A DNA stretch of 64,000 nt from Parasponia andersonii (GCA_002914805.1 JXTB01000249.1:276149-340148), one strand, 5' to 3'; counted from the stretch's first letter, positions 21,957 through 35,766 are shown. Notes: generated by a model from the sequence alone, not told the origin. Numbers and translations: made by a program.

Positions 21957-24549
21957 CTATCGTCCTACATTGTCACTGCCTGAATCTGTGTGAATGGTTA
22001 GCCTTCTTGCTGTCTTCAAAAACTCACTGCCAGAAAAAAAGCAACAAATTGTAAGACTCTTCACCTTAGGTCTCAAAGATGTGAATCCAAAATGAAAAAG
22101 AGACATAAGTTGGTTCATTTTTGGAGTGAATAAATTAGTAAATTGCATAACTACCTGAAGGGTTCATCTCCGGTGTGTTTAACACAACCTGCAGCGTCCC
22201 GGTATAGAACATTTCCTAGAATCCCTGAACCTTCTTCTATACCAAACATGTCAGCCAACTTTCCATACAATTCTTGGTATGATCCAAGGAGGGAGAGATC
22301 AAGGGTCCTTCCCACATCATCTGATTCAATGAACACCTTGCAGTGACCAGTCTCCAAGCCAAGAAGATCACTTCTCCGGTTATGATGATCTTTGTACCAG
22401 GGAGACCCTCCATCAGAAGAGTTCTCTGTTGAACCAGAACCATCAGAATGATTTGTTGTTTTGTCTAAATTCCCTTCCGACGAACTGTTTTCACCAGAGG
22501 AACTCTTCGAGAGCTGCTCTTCAGTAAGTATAACCTGTCCAAACAATAACAAGTGAGGCGTCTTCATGTCCTCATTTGCCTTCAAGTCCTGGTTGGGATG
22601 CCCCATTTTCAGCCAGCAAGAAATATTCTCCCTGTTTTCAGTCCTTTTCATATAGTCGCCAACAGGATTCCGAAGAGAGTTGGTGTGATCAAACTGCTGA
22701 AAACCAAGTGGAAGCAGCCCCGCCTGCAGCTCATTTAGGTGGTCTGATGGATATGGTCCAAATTGAGCATGCCTGGCTCCCTGTATGCCTGTAGGAACGT
22801 TGTCTTGAATACTACGAAAGGGGCTGCTGGAACTAAGGAAGTTAGTGGAAAGTAATGGCATAGGAATTTGGCCGACTAGAGCAAAATCTGGGTTCTGGGG
22901 AAGCCGCGGCTTCTTTCTTGGAGTTGAGAACGGGGAGACATGCATAGCTGGAATGCTTGACACCAGTTCAACCAACCATGGATTAACACGTTTAACATTC
23001 TGAAGTAAATCTGGTTCATCCCAAGCTACCTAAAAAGACAAATTTTCTTTCAGTAAGTAACTAAAAATATGACATTATGCAGGAAAACCAAGAAAAAGAC
23101 CAATTCAGGACCTGTACAACAGTACTGATTACTGGAAAATCTCCGAGTGGTGAAAACCATGGACCGAGACTAATGATCTTAATCAAACTGACTTTGTTAA
23201 AATGGTACTATAACTACGTAAGCAATATCCACTTATGTCCTGTGCTAAGTATCAGAAGTTTATGGGAGGACTTGAAAAAGGTGATCTACATGTAAGTTTC
23301 AGAAGCATATTGATCCAAATTAGGCATAAACATATTTCTAAAACCAAATACATCAATTCATTGAAAGAAGAAAAACATTAAACGAACAACAAAACTACCA
23401 AGCGAAAAAAAAATCAAGAGATAGAGAGCTTAGTCATATACAATCTACAGAGGTATAAGAAAAACCAACCTGTAGAAGTCGCCATGGGGAATCAGGCCAA
23501 TGGATTGGACTGGCAACCTGAACAGAAGAAATGGTCCCCATGAACCAGCTTATCCGAGAAGAATCCTCAGTCTCAAACGGCATCTTGAACCTCAACCCCG
23601 AGCACCACCGGATTTGCATTGCAGCCCTTACAGCCGGGGCTCTAACGCAAAACTCCGGCGTGCTTGCCCGCGGATAGTACACAACCTCAAATGGCTGCCC
23701 AGTGGCAGCAAGAGTTGCAGCTTCCACCACAGATTCAGCCCTCACTTTCCCCTTCAAATCCCTGCTACCATTCTTTCCCAACACTCTATTCTCATATTGA
23801 GAGCCATAATTCCCAACCGAAGGATTCCATCCAGAAGGGTACTCATGTCCACAGCCAATCCCCTTCTTAGCCCTCCTTATTCCAACACAAAGATCCCCAT
23901 TATCAGCCCTCAAGAACACAATCGAATCGCCCGCAACAAGCTTCTTCTGGTTCACAAAATTACTCCAACCGGTCGTCAAAAGGTGCCGGCGAGGAGTACC
24001 TCTATAGATATGTCTAAACTTCCAGGTCTCACCATGAACATCCTTGGCCAGAATGGTTTGGACCGGAGGCTGAGCCGTAAGATCCAAAGGTGGGAAGATA
24101 GTCTCAGCACAGTAACGAGGGACTGAGAAGCCTCCCCCGTTGTTAGCATCAGACTGTGTCAAAGTCTTGGCAAAAGACTTGGGTTTCTCAGGATTCTCAA
24201 CAACAATTCCATTGTTTCCCAGATACTCCCCCTCATCCTCAACATCTAAATCCTTGTTGTCCCTCAAAGGGGTCAACCCCATTTTAGCAAAAACCTCATC
24301 AGTGTCAGGATCTGCCATGAATCTAATGGCGGATACCTTGCAAAGAATGAGTGAAGGGATTCGAAAATTACCAAAATCAACACTCCCTTGGGCGTGTTCA
24401 GCGTGGCCCTGAGGAAAGTATAGGACCTTAGAGTTAACGGGTGGCATTTGAACCAGTGGACCAGCACAGGCGTGCCATAATTGAGGGTCCAAACACTTCT
24501 CAAAACCCTTCTTCGTTGGTTCTCTTCCAGAATCCATGACTGTAATCAT
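21957..24549 (-). CDS. ARF16: Auxin response factor, ARF10/16-type (clade C repressor), miR160 target
   Basis: Complete gene with three coding exons on the complement: 24549-23470, 23029-22155, 22026-21957; 675 codons, 674 aa, ending in TAG. It is a nuclear transcription factor binding TGTCTC-like auxin elements. The B3 DNA-binding domain is at about 126-227 (FAKTLTQSDANNGGGFSVPR at its start), set inside the flanking dimerisation domain (LWHACAGPLVQMP; YFPQGHAEH). The auxin-response (ARF) domain is at about 290-395, a Ser-rich middle region follows, and the C-terminal PB1 domain at about 589-664 has the basic Lys (CKVF) and acidic face (DAAGCVKHTGDEPF). The short middle region without a Gln-rich stretch, the MITVMDSG start and the miR160 site place it in the ARF10/16/18 group of repressors. 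The start at 24549 was chosen by family agreement; an in-frame ATG 27 nt upstream exists. ARF10 and ARF16 cannot be separated here. Confidence 0.96.
22770..22789 (-). promoter_or_regulatory. miR160 target site in ARF exon 2
   Basis: The plus strand reads TGCCTGGCTCCCTGTATGCC, identical to the first 20 of 21 bases of plant miR160; only the last base (22790, T instead of A) differs. On the ARF mRNA this is therefore an almost fully paired target. It encodes GIQGARH (residues about 441-447) between the ARF and PB1 domains, the conserved location in ARF10/16/17. Cleavage would be expected opposite miRNA bases 10-11. Confidence 0.96.
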
Positions 24550-24594
24550 CTTAAGACAAACACCAGAGCCTCTCACCCGCCCCCTTAATTGAAA

Positions 24595-24636
24595 CTGTTA
24601 CAGAAATTTCATGTCAGAAAACAAAATTAGAAAAAA

Positions 24637-24696
<60 letters not shown>

Positions 24697-24872
24697 GAAC
24701 AACAACCCATCTGTTTGGTTCCCAAGAAAATTCCAATTAAAGGGTAACTGAGAATCAAACAAAATTAACAGCAAGACTAATACAAATCTTTCTAAGTAAC
24801 CAAACAAAACGACCCAGGAAAGAAAATTCAAAAGGGTAACCAAAACAAAAGGCAGAACCCAGAAATTTTTAC
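24595..24872 (-). other. Intron in the ARF 5' UTR, with AT/AC microsatellite
   Basis: The minus strand shows a donor GAAAG|GTAAAA at 24873/24872 and an acceptor TGTAACAG at 24596-24595, giving a 278-nt leader intron. It holds a compound (AT)n(AC)n microsatellite at about 24639-24697. The leader exon beyond it reaches to roughly 25040-25060. Confidence 0.65.
24639..24697. repeat. Compound (AT)n(AC)n microsatellite
   Basis: An uninterrupted run of alternating AT followed by AC repeats, inside the 5' UTR intron of the ARF gene. Confidence 0.9.
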
Positions 24873-25065
24873 CTTTCGCGAATCGAAAAACTGAGGAAGA
24901 AGAAGAGGAGGAGGAAGACTAGACCAAAGGAAACAAAAGCATTTTCCAGGGAAAATTTAAGGACCGGAAAGGCCGTACGGTCCAGAAAACGACAGTGGAA
25001 GTTTTGCAGGGCCAAGAGGGGTTTTGAAGAAGAGTAGGTTCAAAGTGTGAAAGAAAAAAAGTTAT

Positions 25066-25095
25066 GGTTATATATACGTGTATATATATAGACAG
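25066..25095 (-). promoter_or_regulatory. TATA-rich core promoter candidate of the ARF gene
   Basis: A TATATATACACGTATATATA-like stretch lies just upstream of a purine/pyrimidine-biased leader region that fits the 5' UTR. It is placed by position only; there is no independent evidence for the start site. Confidence 0.35.
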
Positions 25096-28000
25096 AGATG
25101 TATAGATATATAGATATAGTCACACGGAGTGCCCGACACTCTCACAGAGAGTAATGATATATATGACTGAAGCTTCGTTGCCGACTACACTGTTTAAAAA
25201 GTGACAGAAAGAAAGAAAGAAAGTGATTAAATATAACTTTTTACTTTTATTTTTATTTTCTATTGTTTGGGTTTAATATTTTAATAAAATATGATAATTA
25301 ATATTTAAGGTCTTTGAATTATAATTTTAGATTAAAGCAGAGGCTTACGTGATTTTTTTCTTCGTAATTTTCGGATCGGGATAATACATAGACGTGTGAC
25401 CAAATTTCAGGTGAATTAATAATAATATTTTTTAATGTTTTATTTTATTTTATTTTGTTGGTAATATTTCTGGTCGAGCTTTTGCTCTACTCTCGATTTC
25501 TGGCGCGTTGTCTTCACTCTGTCTTCGTGTAATGAAAAGTGAAAACGGCCAATCATGCATTACAGACATTTATATTATAGACAAGTATATGCAGTTGTTA
25601 AAATGATAAAATAAAAAGAAATAAAAGATTATGAGGCCATTAATTTTTCTTTTATCAAGTTACTATTTTATGCTTGAAAAGTCAGGTAATGTTTTGCTAT
25701 TGTACTCGTGTACGTAATTCAATAAAAATTTTCGTCAACCGCGCTTTTGTAAATTTTGTATTATTCAATATTCATTAGTTCTCCTAAGACTCCTTTTAAT
25801 ATATTAATTTTCTATTTAAAATGTGAACAAAGTAGGTGATTTAGGAAGGAAGTTCACAAACTCACATATGTGATTTAAATAAACCCTACATCGCAAAACT
25901 ACATCGTACTTGCTACTTGCGGTAGAGAGAAATTGTCAATTGGACATATTTAGAGAAAACATGGTAAAATGATTTTGTATTTTTTTTTTTTTTAATGAAA
26001 TCCTTTGTTTTAAGAGATATGAGAAAATTTCCTGGAGTTCGATTTGTTTTATTAATTGTAAAAGGCCTTGTATTTGACTTAGTTTTGAAATATGACTTTA
26101 TCATATAAACTAAATTAGAAAAATTAATAAGAAATGACAGAATTACACATTTAGTATATGTTATATTTAAGCTTATGTTATATATTATATATGAATAATT
26201 GTTTGAAAACTATTTTATCACTTTTGAGATCATTTAAAAATTCGAAATGTTATTTGGAATCTATTATAGACAATTCTGAAATATATTTTAAAACTAAATT
26301 TACGGTTTACTAAAAGTAATTTTGTCATTTCTATCACTTTTTCTAATTTTGATAATTTGAGAAGGTCGAATTTAAAAATAATCAAATTATAAGGTTTTTA
26401 TAATAAAAAAATCAAATTCAAAGAAGTTTTTCTATATTTCTTAAAAAATAAGATTTCGTAAAATAATTATAAAATACAATTTTTTTTTTTTTCTGATGTT
26501 CGAAGTCCATGAGCAAGTCATCATGTAAGAAGGTTAGTTGAAAATACGAATGATAACAAAGATATCCTAGTATTTAGTTTGAGTTACACCCTCCAAAATT
26601 TGGCTTTGGATAATAACATATAATCTGTATGCAAATCTCACCTTTAGCACAAAAAATTTGTGATTAGAATTGTAGAATTATCTTTTAAAAGATAATTCTA
26701 ATATTTAGTGGGCCAGTTTGGTATTGTTTTATTATAATGCAGTTATACTAGGCTAATAGCTGTAGCTCTATTGTAATAATGTTGTGAGTAGAATCATTTA
26801 TGACAAAAAAATGTTTAGACATTTGATAAAATCAAATTTGCAAAAATACCTTGTTATTTAAAAACATCATTTAAAGTATTTTGTAAACTATAGATTATTT
26901 ATGCTATAGAATGATCATTTTAGAATATTTATATGATGGTATAGAATTGGTTTCGATTACTTATACTGTTTCTCAAATTTTATTTTAAAAAATATTTGAT
27001 TTAAATTTGCTAATCAAAAACAAAATTTATCAAAAGACTCTTCACTTTTAAAAATTAAAAGCAATCCTCCAAAAACAATATTAAATAGGGGCCTATTGTG
27101 GTATAATCCTTAGAGTTGACTAATTATTTAATTATTTTTTGGCAAAAAACTTAATATATGATCAAGTACAAAAATTTATAGCTAAATATCCAATTCATTT
27201 AATAATAAAAATAAAAATACAACAAATTTCACAATTAAAATTTTTTTAAAAGATAAATGTTTAGTTATAATTTTTTAAATATAGACATCAACTTAAACTA
27301 ATTTAAAAAATTGGTTATTTATTTGTAAAAGAAACTTATTTTGAAATTAGTTATTTATCTGTAAAAGAAACTTAAGGGTGGAAAATGTTATTTAAAATGT
27401 GAGTAATATAGCATTTGTATGTAAATTGAACTTTTACTATTCGGCTTCAAAGAATAAAACTTGGGATCAATTATAAAGTAGATATGGCTACCAATCCAGC
27501 TAAACAATTTTTTTAAAAAAATAAACGGTAATTTTTTTTTCTTAAAATAGTTCAATTCTGCTTCTCTTTCTAGGGCTAGAAAGTAATAAGAAAAGGCTCA
27601 AATCCAAAGTCAACGCTCTTGGCCGTAGCGGGCTAGCCCAAAAGATCAAAATATCAGTCAAACATCACCGGCCACCGCGTGTGAAACACTCGCTACAGAA
27701 AAGCCAGTAATAATTCCCGTATTCTTTGGTACTTTTGGTACATGGTAGCACAAACGAAGCATCTAATTAATTAAGTAGTAAAAACTTCAATGATATTTAT
27801 TAGTACAACCGCAATGGTTAACCTTTTATTTCGACCAAAAAACAATGTTAATCCCGAAAAAGATGAGATATTTGCGTGTGAATCGGCAAAAATAGGTTTT
27901 TTTTTTTAAAAAAAAAAAAATATCGGCGAGTTTAGAGAGAACCGTTTTGCTGAATAAGAGGGAAATGTTTAACTGGATAGTGGATACATCAAACCATGGT

Positions 28001-28871
28001 CCAAGTTGATGTTGTCCAATGCCCCGAATTCATCAGGATTAACCGAGTAGGGTTAACTAACCCCAACTCTAACCCTAGTAGGCCTAACATTAAACCTTAG
28101 TCAATGGTCAACCCTCCACTCCCATGACTCTCTCTCTCTCTCCCACTTGTTTTTTTACGTGTTTGTGTCCCTGATTTTTGGGCCCGAGGACATGGTTTTG
28201 TCGTGGTAATTACGCCGCCGATATGAGGACAGAATGGTAAAACCAACTCTTTTGCTGCTCGATTTTTTTTTTTTTTTTTTGAGGAAATGTTGTTTTGAAT
28301 ATTATGCCTCGCATTCTGTCCTTCAATTTGTTGGACATAACTATTCATTCAACAACACTAACTTCAAGGGTACTATTACAATGCCATTAATTGAACAATA
28401 ACTCTTATTAATATTAATTATATTATATTCTCAAAAATATACATATACATATATATTTCATAATTACGAAATTAAATCAATTCTAAATCTGATACGTGAC
28501 AATTTAACAATACCTCAGATCATTAGAGATGTAAATCGGATAAAGTAACGCAATAGAAGATTACGATCTCTCAAATCCTGTGAACCCCATCACCAGTGTG
28601 TACACAACCTTCCGATTGAGAAAATTACACAATCAATAATGAGTTTTTCACTTTATTACATTAGAAAAAAAAACTTGTATTTCGAAAATTTACAATCCAA
28701 ATATTCGAATTTTGTTTCAAATTTTAAGTATCAATTATACTTCTTTTTGTAACATTTGTAGTTATGGACTCTAAATGCTTGTATTGGTTAATTATTTTTC
28801 AGCAATTAATGCAAGTCACACGTACCCAAATAAACCACACTTCAAAGTTAAGAATTATGAGCTAAAAAAAG

Positions 28872-28906
<35 letters not shown>

Positions 28907-29623
28907 CCTCATCTTAAAAAATTAGAATGGCCAAATTATAACCAAATCAGATGTATTAGGAAATTTATTGGTACTGCATCCTTAGGATGCATTTTCCAAT
29001 TCATAAGGATTACAGGTTTATTCTAAATTATGATGATGGGGAGATTAAACCAAGAAGCCGACTTGGAAATTGGGATTATGACATTAGCCAAGGATTAAAA
29101 TCTGATTTTTGAAATAGGGAATTAGCTAAAGACTATAGACAAATTAACATGACATTTAGTACAGACTACACGGTTATGCCGAACTTTTCCGGCAGTATGA
29201 AATTTCTTAAAGTTGATAATTAGACAAAATTGAGATATTACAATATGTATTATGCATTAGACAGTCTACACATATAAACTGCAATGGGATGAGGACTGAA
29301 TGTCTGAAACTGATTCATTCAGCTTATTCAAAAAATTAAAAAACTATATTACATAAAAAAAGGTAGTTCAATTAATTATTGAAAGGTGATTCGCATTTTA
29401 GTTTAAAAATTTCAATTAATAATTTAATAATATTTTGTGTGGCTGGATGATATTCCTGCCTAGGGTTCACATTAATTTTTCCTTTTGAATGATATTATTT
29501 AATTTCGACGCATAATGAAATAACGCGCAGATTATTATTTTTGGCTAAATGAATAATAATTTGCTTAGCACTACAAGGTACGAACATAGTCTTTTCCAAT
29601 GACGCTATAAATAATTCAGTACC

Positions 29624-29701
29624 AATCAATATAATTTTCTTTTTGACTGATAAAATAAATAAAATCAATATAATTTTCTTTTTGACTGATAAAATAAATA
29701 A
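29624..29701 (+). repeat. Tandem duplication, period 39 bp
   Basis: 'aatcaatataattttctttt...gataaaataaata' occurs twice in a row at an offset of 39 bases with no visible differences, so it is recent. Confidence 0.85.
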
Positions 29702-32700
29702 GTATAGCGCTCGTAGAGGAATGGACAGGATAGTCTCACACCAACTTCAAATAACAATAATAATATATTAATTCGATTGCTTAAATAGGTGTGAAACTCA
29801 GTCATCATAATAATGTCATCTAATGTCAATGTATCACAACAACAGTCAATGAGAAATTGGTATAGACCTAACAATGTTGAACATTTTTAGTTATAAACAA
29901 CAATGTTAATTATCATAATCATGGCCAAGAAATTTGCATATATAAAACAAATTATAGACCATTTTCGAACATAAAATGACTTTGTCAAATATGACAACGC
30001 GGTAATGCATTACCCCAACTTATTGTGAAATTATAACGTCATAATTAGCACCAACCAAATAATAAATCCAACAATTTTTATGCATGTGATGTCGATACAT
30101 AGTATACCTTTTCTTGTGCTTTAATTCTTGTTAATAATATTCTCTCTCAAAAAAAAAATCTTGTTAATAACACAAATGGTCATATATAAAATTTTTTAAA
30201 CTACTACCATTATATGCACATTTAACTATCTCTATCTTTTATTAGGATGGGCATGCACTTAATCAATATGGAGGGTGGAGGTTGCTCCTAGTATCTCTCT
30301 TATCTCTTTTATTTAAGAAACTTTAACACATTTTTGTTTAGGGTTAGTTACATTAATAGCCTTTGAATTATATGTATTATGCTATGTTAGTCCTGAGTTT
30401 TCAATTTACAATTGGAGCGACAATTTGTGTCAGTAATCAAGTTTTATCAAGTTGATCCAATATATGTATAAAATCATTCAACCTAAATTTAACCTGTGAC
30501 CCATTGTGCGAAAAAATCTTCAACACTAATCTAAGTCATACATAAACGAGTTGATCCAAATCCGATCAACTTGACCTGTTTAGATAAATAAAACTTAACT
30601 TACAACATTTTTGATCGACAAACCCATTTATAACCCATAATTTTTATTATTATTTTTCTTTTTTTAGTGACTATTTTAGCCTTATTTTAAAAGAAATAAA
30701 TTATGTGTGAACAACTTTTATATAAATCAAAGTATTCACTCTTTATTTAAAATACATAGTAAAAAGTAATGTTATTTTGTCTTTTTTATTGGTTTTTAAA
30801 TTGAGAACATTTTTTATTATTTGATTATTTATATATTTATCGATGGGTCAGAAAGATCAATTTTGTATCAAATAGGTTAATCCAAACTCAACCCATTTTT
30901 TCTTAAATTCTTTTTCATTTATATTAACTCGCAGAAAAATCGTATCAGAATTATCATGTCATAACTCAAATTGCTATCGCAGATATATACTATATACCAT
31001 CCTGAATTATTTTTTTGGTCACAATTTGAGTAAAATTTTAGCAAAAATGAGTCATGTATAAAGCACAATTTTAGTAATTAAGGTTAAAATTATGATTCTG
31101 ACTCCTAGAATAAAAAAGTATTTAGTCATATACTTTGCACATGATTGTTTTTTTTGGGTTAAAAAAACTAATAATTTATAATAAAATGATCCTTATTACA
31201 TTAATTAAATAATTTAAGATGTAAGTTTAATATTTGGTGACAAAGCACAACAATGGATGGATATATTCCGGGGAATTACTATAATCAACGCTTTTGTTTA
31301 AAACAAAAACATGAAATGGAAAAATCTAACCTAATAGCCCAGTTTTTTTCTCTCATCATGGGTGACAAAAAAGCAGCATGTAATTGGCTGAAAACTAGAG
31401 ATGGACCCACTTCATTAGAGGGTACAACAGGTTTGGGTGCACTGGATCATTCCTTCCTTCTCCAATCTTTGCCGTGTTCCTCCATCTTCAGCCTGCAATT
31501 TTCCTCAATTAAGTTCAGAAAAAGTTTCCTACTTGGCACCTAATTTTCCTGGTTCCGATTACTGGAAATGGGTTTCCGGCAACTACCCATCATCTCTATT
31601 TTCTTCCTTTATCTTTTGGTGTCTTCTCAATCCATTGAGGTTAAATTTTGCAGAAAGCACAAAATCAAATGATCTATCAAAACTTTCGTTGAGAACCGCT
31701 CTTTCGACCACGTTCTTGACTGGTTCAAATCGACCCGACCCGAAATCAACGGATTAACGGGTAATGAATCGAACCCAATTTCAGTCTACAAACCGCCGAT
31801 CCCATCATTACCATTTATTAGACCATTATTTCAAGAATCCCTAGTATTTCTCTCAAGATTGTAGTTATTATGTCCGGTCTTTTGAGAAACTCTACTCCTC
31901 TCTCTCTCTCTCTCTCCTCTCCTCTCTCATGGTACAAATCTTTAAATACAGAGATGGGTTCATTCGGCCATGAATCCATCAGTAAAAATAAACATATGAT
32001 ATTTTAAAAAAAAAAAAAAATCGGAGCTTAATTCAATTCGTACAACTTCATCCCCTCGGATTTCTTCTACCTATAAAACCCAGAAACGGAATACATCAAA
32101 AAGGAGCATACCCTCTATATATTTGTTGGGCCCACGTCTTTAAATCTGGTCTTTCAATTTCTCAACCGAAGGCCTCAATTTAGTCTCTCATTCAATGAGT
32201 GAAAAACAGGGTACTTAGGTTAGATGTTTCCAAAAAAAAATAAAAAAAATACCTTAGGGTACGTACTATTTATTTTTTAAATAAATTAAAATATGGTATT
32301 GTTGAGCTTTGGAAAGGAGGCAAGGTAGAGTTTGGATTTACCAGACATTCTGGAGAAAAGGCATAAGAATGACAAGACAGTTGAAAAGATACCCTTTGAG
32401 CTGCACTCATATTTGCCAACAAACAGACACCCATGGATCACACTCACGCTGCTCCACTTGCAAACAAACCAACACTGAAAACGACACCCTTCTTTTTTTT
32501 TTTTTTTTTTTTTTTTAAAGTTGGATTCTAACATCTCTCTTACATCATTTTTACAACCCCCAACCAACTTTCCTATTACCTTTTCTTCAAGGAAAAAGAA
32601 ACCATTAGAGTGGACCTACCAGTATCCATATAGGACAAATTAAGATTCGTTACCCTTAGTTTAGCAATTAATTCAAAACTAAAAATTTCATTGGTTAACC

Positions 32701-33149
32701 GATGGATAATTCATACTAGTTGTGTGTCACAGCCATCTTGATCATCAAAAATCAAAACACAAGATTTTTCAATTTCTATCTTCTTATGCCGTACGTCCCT
32801 AAACTCTCTTTTATTTTTTTTTTCCCTAATTTTTCAAAAGGTTTTTCTCAAATATGTTCATGAACTATAAGGTTAATCTTAATTTAGCTCCTAAATTTTT
32901 AAATGAGCCAGCTTGGTATATTGAACTATGTTTTTCCTCGTTCAATTTTAGCACCTGAATCACTTATCATCTTTCAAATGTCAAATTCTACTACCCAAAC
33001 TATTATTTTATTCTCAGTTTTGGCTTCTGATTTAAATTATTTTGTCTCAATTTTAGCTCCTGATTTTTTTTTTCTCTCGATTTTGGCACTGTTATTTGGA
33101 AAATTCATTGAGATAAAATATAGTTTAATATAATATTGGAAAATTCAAC

Positions 33150-33420
33150 TTGAGTATTTATAGTGAATGTCCCATTTTCGAACTTGATTTTAGTAAATGC
33201 CCTTTTTTGCTCTCTATGTAGATAAATGGTTGAATATATCAGTTTTTACATGTGTTGTATCAGATGATTTAGTCGATCTTCTTTATATACTAAGTACCTT
33301 AGTTTTGATACCTAGTAAATCAATTTACATACTCAACATATCAACTAATATACCAATTCTTGGAAATCTATTATAATGAATTGTCAAGGTTGGCCATTTT
33401 GCTAAAAGCAAACTGGCCCG
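33150..33420 (+). repeat. Dispersed non-coding repeat, copy 1
   Basis: Shares 'cttgattttagtaaat', 'cttttttt..tctatg/ataact', 'atttagt..atata' and 'atatactaagta' in order with about 42225-42400 and, in reverse, with about 60830-61140. It has no coding potential and its boundaries are not defined. Confidence 0.45.
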
Positions 33421-35356
33421 TTCGAAGTTCAGACTAAACCATGATTTGAAGGCCAAAGGTGGAAATAACCCTTACAAATGATATTTGCACAAATATTGAT
33501 GTAATCCTGAATCCCTAATTGAAAAATGTTAAAATCTTTGGATTAATATATTCATATGCCAAGTATCATATTGATCGGTATTGATTATATCTGTAGATAA
33601 AATATGAATTAATGCCCCTCGTACAACATTTTACCTTTTTTTTTTAACATAACAGTAATTTCATTCAACCAAATATATGGAATTACATATAATTCATAAC
33701 ATTGAACAATCAACCAAAGATAGTATCCTACTAATGACTAGTACGAAAAAATACGATAGTGCGTGTCTTTATGTGAATATGGTGTCGGCTGACCATATAG
33801 ATAGATAGTTCAATTAGTATTCTGACAGCACACAGAGAAAAAGTATAGTAAAAATCATGGTTTGGCTTGCATAAAATGATGTCCAATAAAGTAAAAAAAG
33901 GAGACAAGAATATAATCTGTCAGTATACTATTATTGTTTTTACTTATGACATTGTAAAATGTAATCAATTGAATAATAATGAGAACTTTGACTGTATGAA
34001 AAAGGTAGGAGAGAAACCAAACATCAACTTGTCCCACATATATTCATTCAATTGAAGAAAACTCATCATAATTTTTTTAAAATTAAAAGTATACTGGATT
34101 AATAATTTTTATTTATTACAAATATATATTATTATTTAATTCTTACTCTATTATATTAAAAATAATAAACTTTCTAATCTATCTTTCAACTCGAATTTAT
34201 GACCAAAATTATTAATAATAGTATTCTTATTTGAGCTAACTAATTCGTTTAAAAATTTATCATTAACTCATTATAATTTATTGACATATGTAGCATCAAT
34301 GACATCATTTCAGTTTCCTTAATCTTCACACCACACCTTATGACCTAACTAGGCCTTGCCACATGCACGGGGGTCCCAAAAACAAAAGGAGACTGTCTCG
34401 TGGTTGTCTCTTGTAACCGGGGTCACTAGAGCAGGACTTTACCACAACTTCAAAGCCATACAAAAATTGCATATGTCTCTTGCGCAATTGGTGATTATGA
34501 TATTTAGTTTTCAATTTTGGCATCAGAATATTTGAATCATTTTGATTCGAGAGCCATTCACCCACGTATCAACTTTCGATAACTTGTTATTACTAGCGAA
34601 TTGATTCGGTTTTACATTATAATTAGTGATCAAGGCTAAACTAATTATAACCATACAACTGCTAGCTAGTGATATCATTAGCATTTTTCTTTCTCCTTCC
34701 ACGTAGACTTTTTTTTTTTTGGGTATATTTAATTGCGAAGGAATTGGAGCTAAATAATTGACAACTCCTTCATCTATCTTTGTGTATCCAATATTTCTTT
34801 TTTTTTTTCTTGGTAAAAAAGAAATTTATTATTAAAAGAAATTAATTGCTATACAATAAATCAATACAATTAGAAATTTCTCAATTACAAAAAAACCATT
34901 AATAGTATATGGATTGCTTCATTTTAGGATGAAAGATAAATAATAAGAGCTACAACTGTAATTTCTTAATAAAATGTATGAATAACTAGCAAGCATTATT
35001 ATACATACCAATAAAGGAGTTTACCATTCGTACAAGATATCATAAGATTTAAATCTTGGTCATATCAAAGCATACCATTAATTTTGATAGACTCTATTTT
35101 TTTAAACTATGCAGTGTTTACATTGAATTTTTTTTTATATAGATTTGGATTCTAAAATATATATATCTAGAAAAAAAATAAGAAAGACAAAGGAAAAATA
35201 AATAATACTTACACATACTCAAAGTCTGGAAAAATAAGAAAGACAAAGAAAAAGTCTGGTAGGACAATAAATGAAACAAATAAATCTATACAGATCTAGA
35301 ATCTGGTAAAACAATTTTTATAAAGATAAATATACGAAAACAAGACTTTCGCACAA

Positions 35357-35600
35357 ATAGAAGAATTGTTGAAAGCAAGTACAATAAATTTGGGAAATCC
35401 TACCGAAGATGGAGATAGAAATAACGATAAAAGGGTTGTTGAGATAAAATATGGAGTTTTTGTGAAAGAAGGGTGGGTGGGGAGAGATAGAAGAATTATT
35501 GAAAGCAAGTACAATAAATTTGGAAAATCCTACTGAAGATGGAGATAGAAATAACGATAAAAGGATTGTTAAGGTAAAATATGGAGTTTTCGTGTGGGGG
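35357..35600 (+). repeat. Tandem duplication, period 130 bp
   Basis: A segment starting 'atagaagaattgttgaaagc' at 35357 repeats at 35487 with a few substitutions, ending in 'atatggagtttt' in both copies. Confidence 0.85.
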
Positions 35601-35610
35601 GGCAGGAGAG

Positions 35611-35766
35611 AGGGAGAAAGGGGTTGTGTATCCAATAATTAATTTGAATTCGAATTCTTTGTAAAATCTCTCCAATAAGGCGGGGGCGGGAGAGAGAGAG
35701 AGGAAGAAAGGGGTTGTGTATCCAATGATTAATTTGAATTCGAATTCTTTGTAAAATCTCTCGAAT
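35611..35766 (+). repeat. Tandem duplication, period 90 bp
   Basis: Directly after the 130-bp duplication, a segment with 'gaaaggggttgtgtatccaa' and 'aattcgaattctttg' repeats at an offset of 90 bases. Two independent tandem duplications thus lie back to back. Confidence 0.85.

Larger units (their letters stand above)
25100..35340. other. Long intergenic region without a supported gene
   Basis: About 10 kb of AT-rich DNA. Visible items are a (TA)n run at about 28874-28902, a 39-bp tandem duplication at 29624-29701, a (CT)n tract at about 31894-31925, a 24-base T run at 32493-32516 and a dispersed repeat at about 33150-33420. Slightly GC-richer patches at about 27590-27710, 28090-28260 and 31250-31760 have open frames, but no domain, splice logic or composition that supports a gene. 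Confidence 0.5.

Noticed and set aside
23500..24126. 208-codon plus-strand open frame
   Set aside because: It is the shadow of ARF exon 1 on the opposite strand; it has no domain, and the ARF protein explains the openness.
28097..28348. 83-codon minus-strand frame with Lys run
   Set aside because: Built on a long T run and a (CT)n stretch; low-complexity origin.
31253..31757. Two overlapping plus-strand frames (96 and 106 codons)
   Set aside because: No domain or conserved motif recognised, no convincing splice sites, and the two frames compete. Not enough to call a gene.
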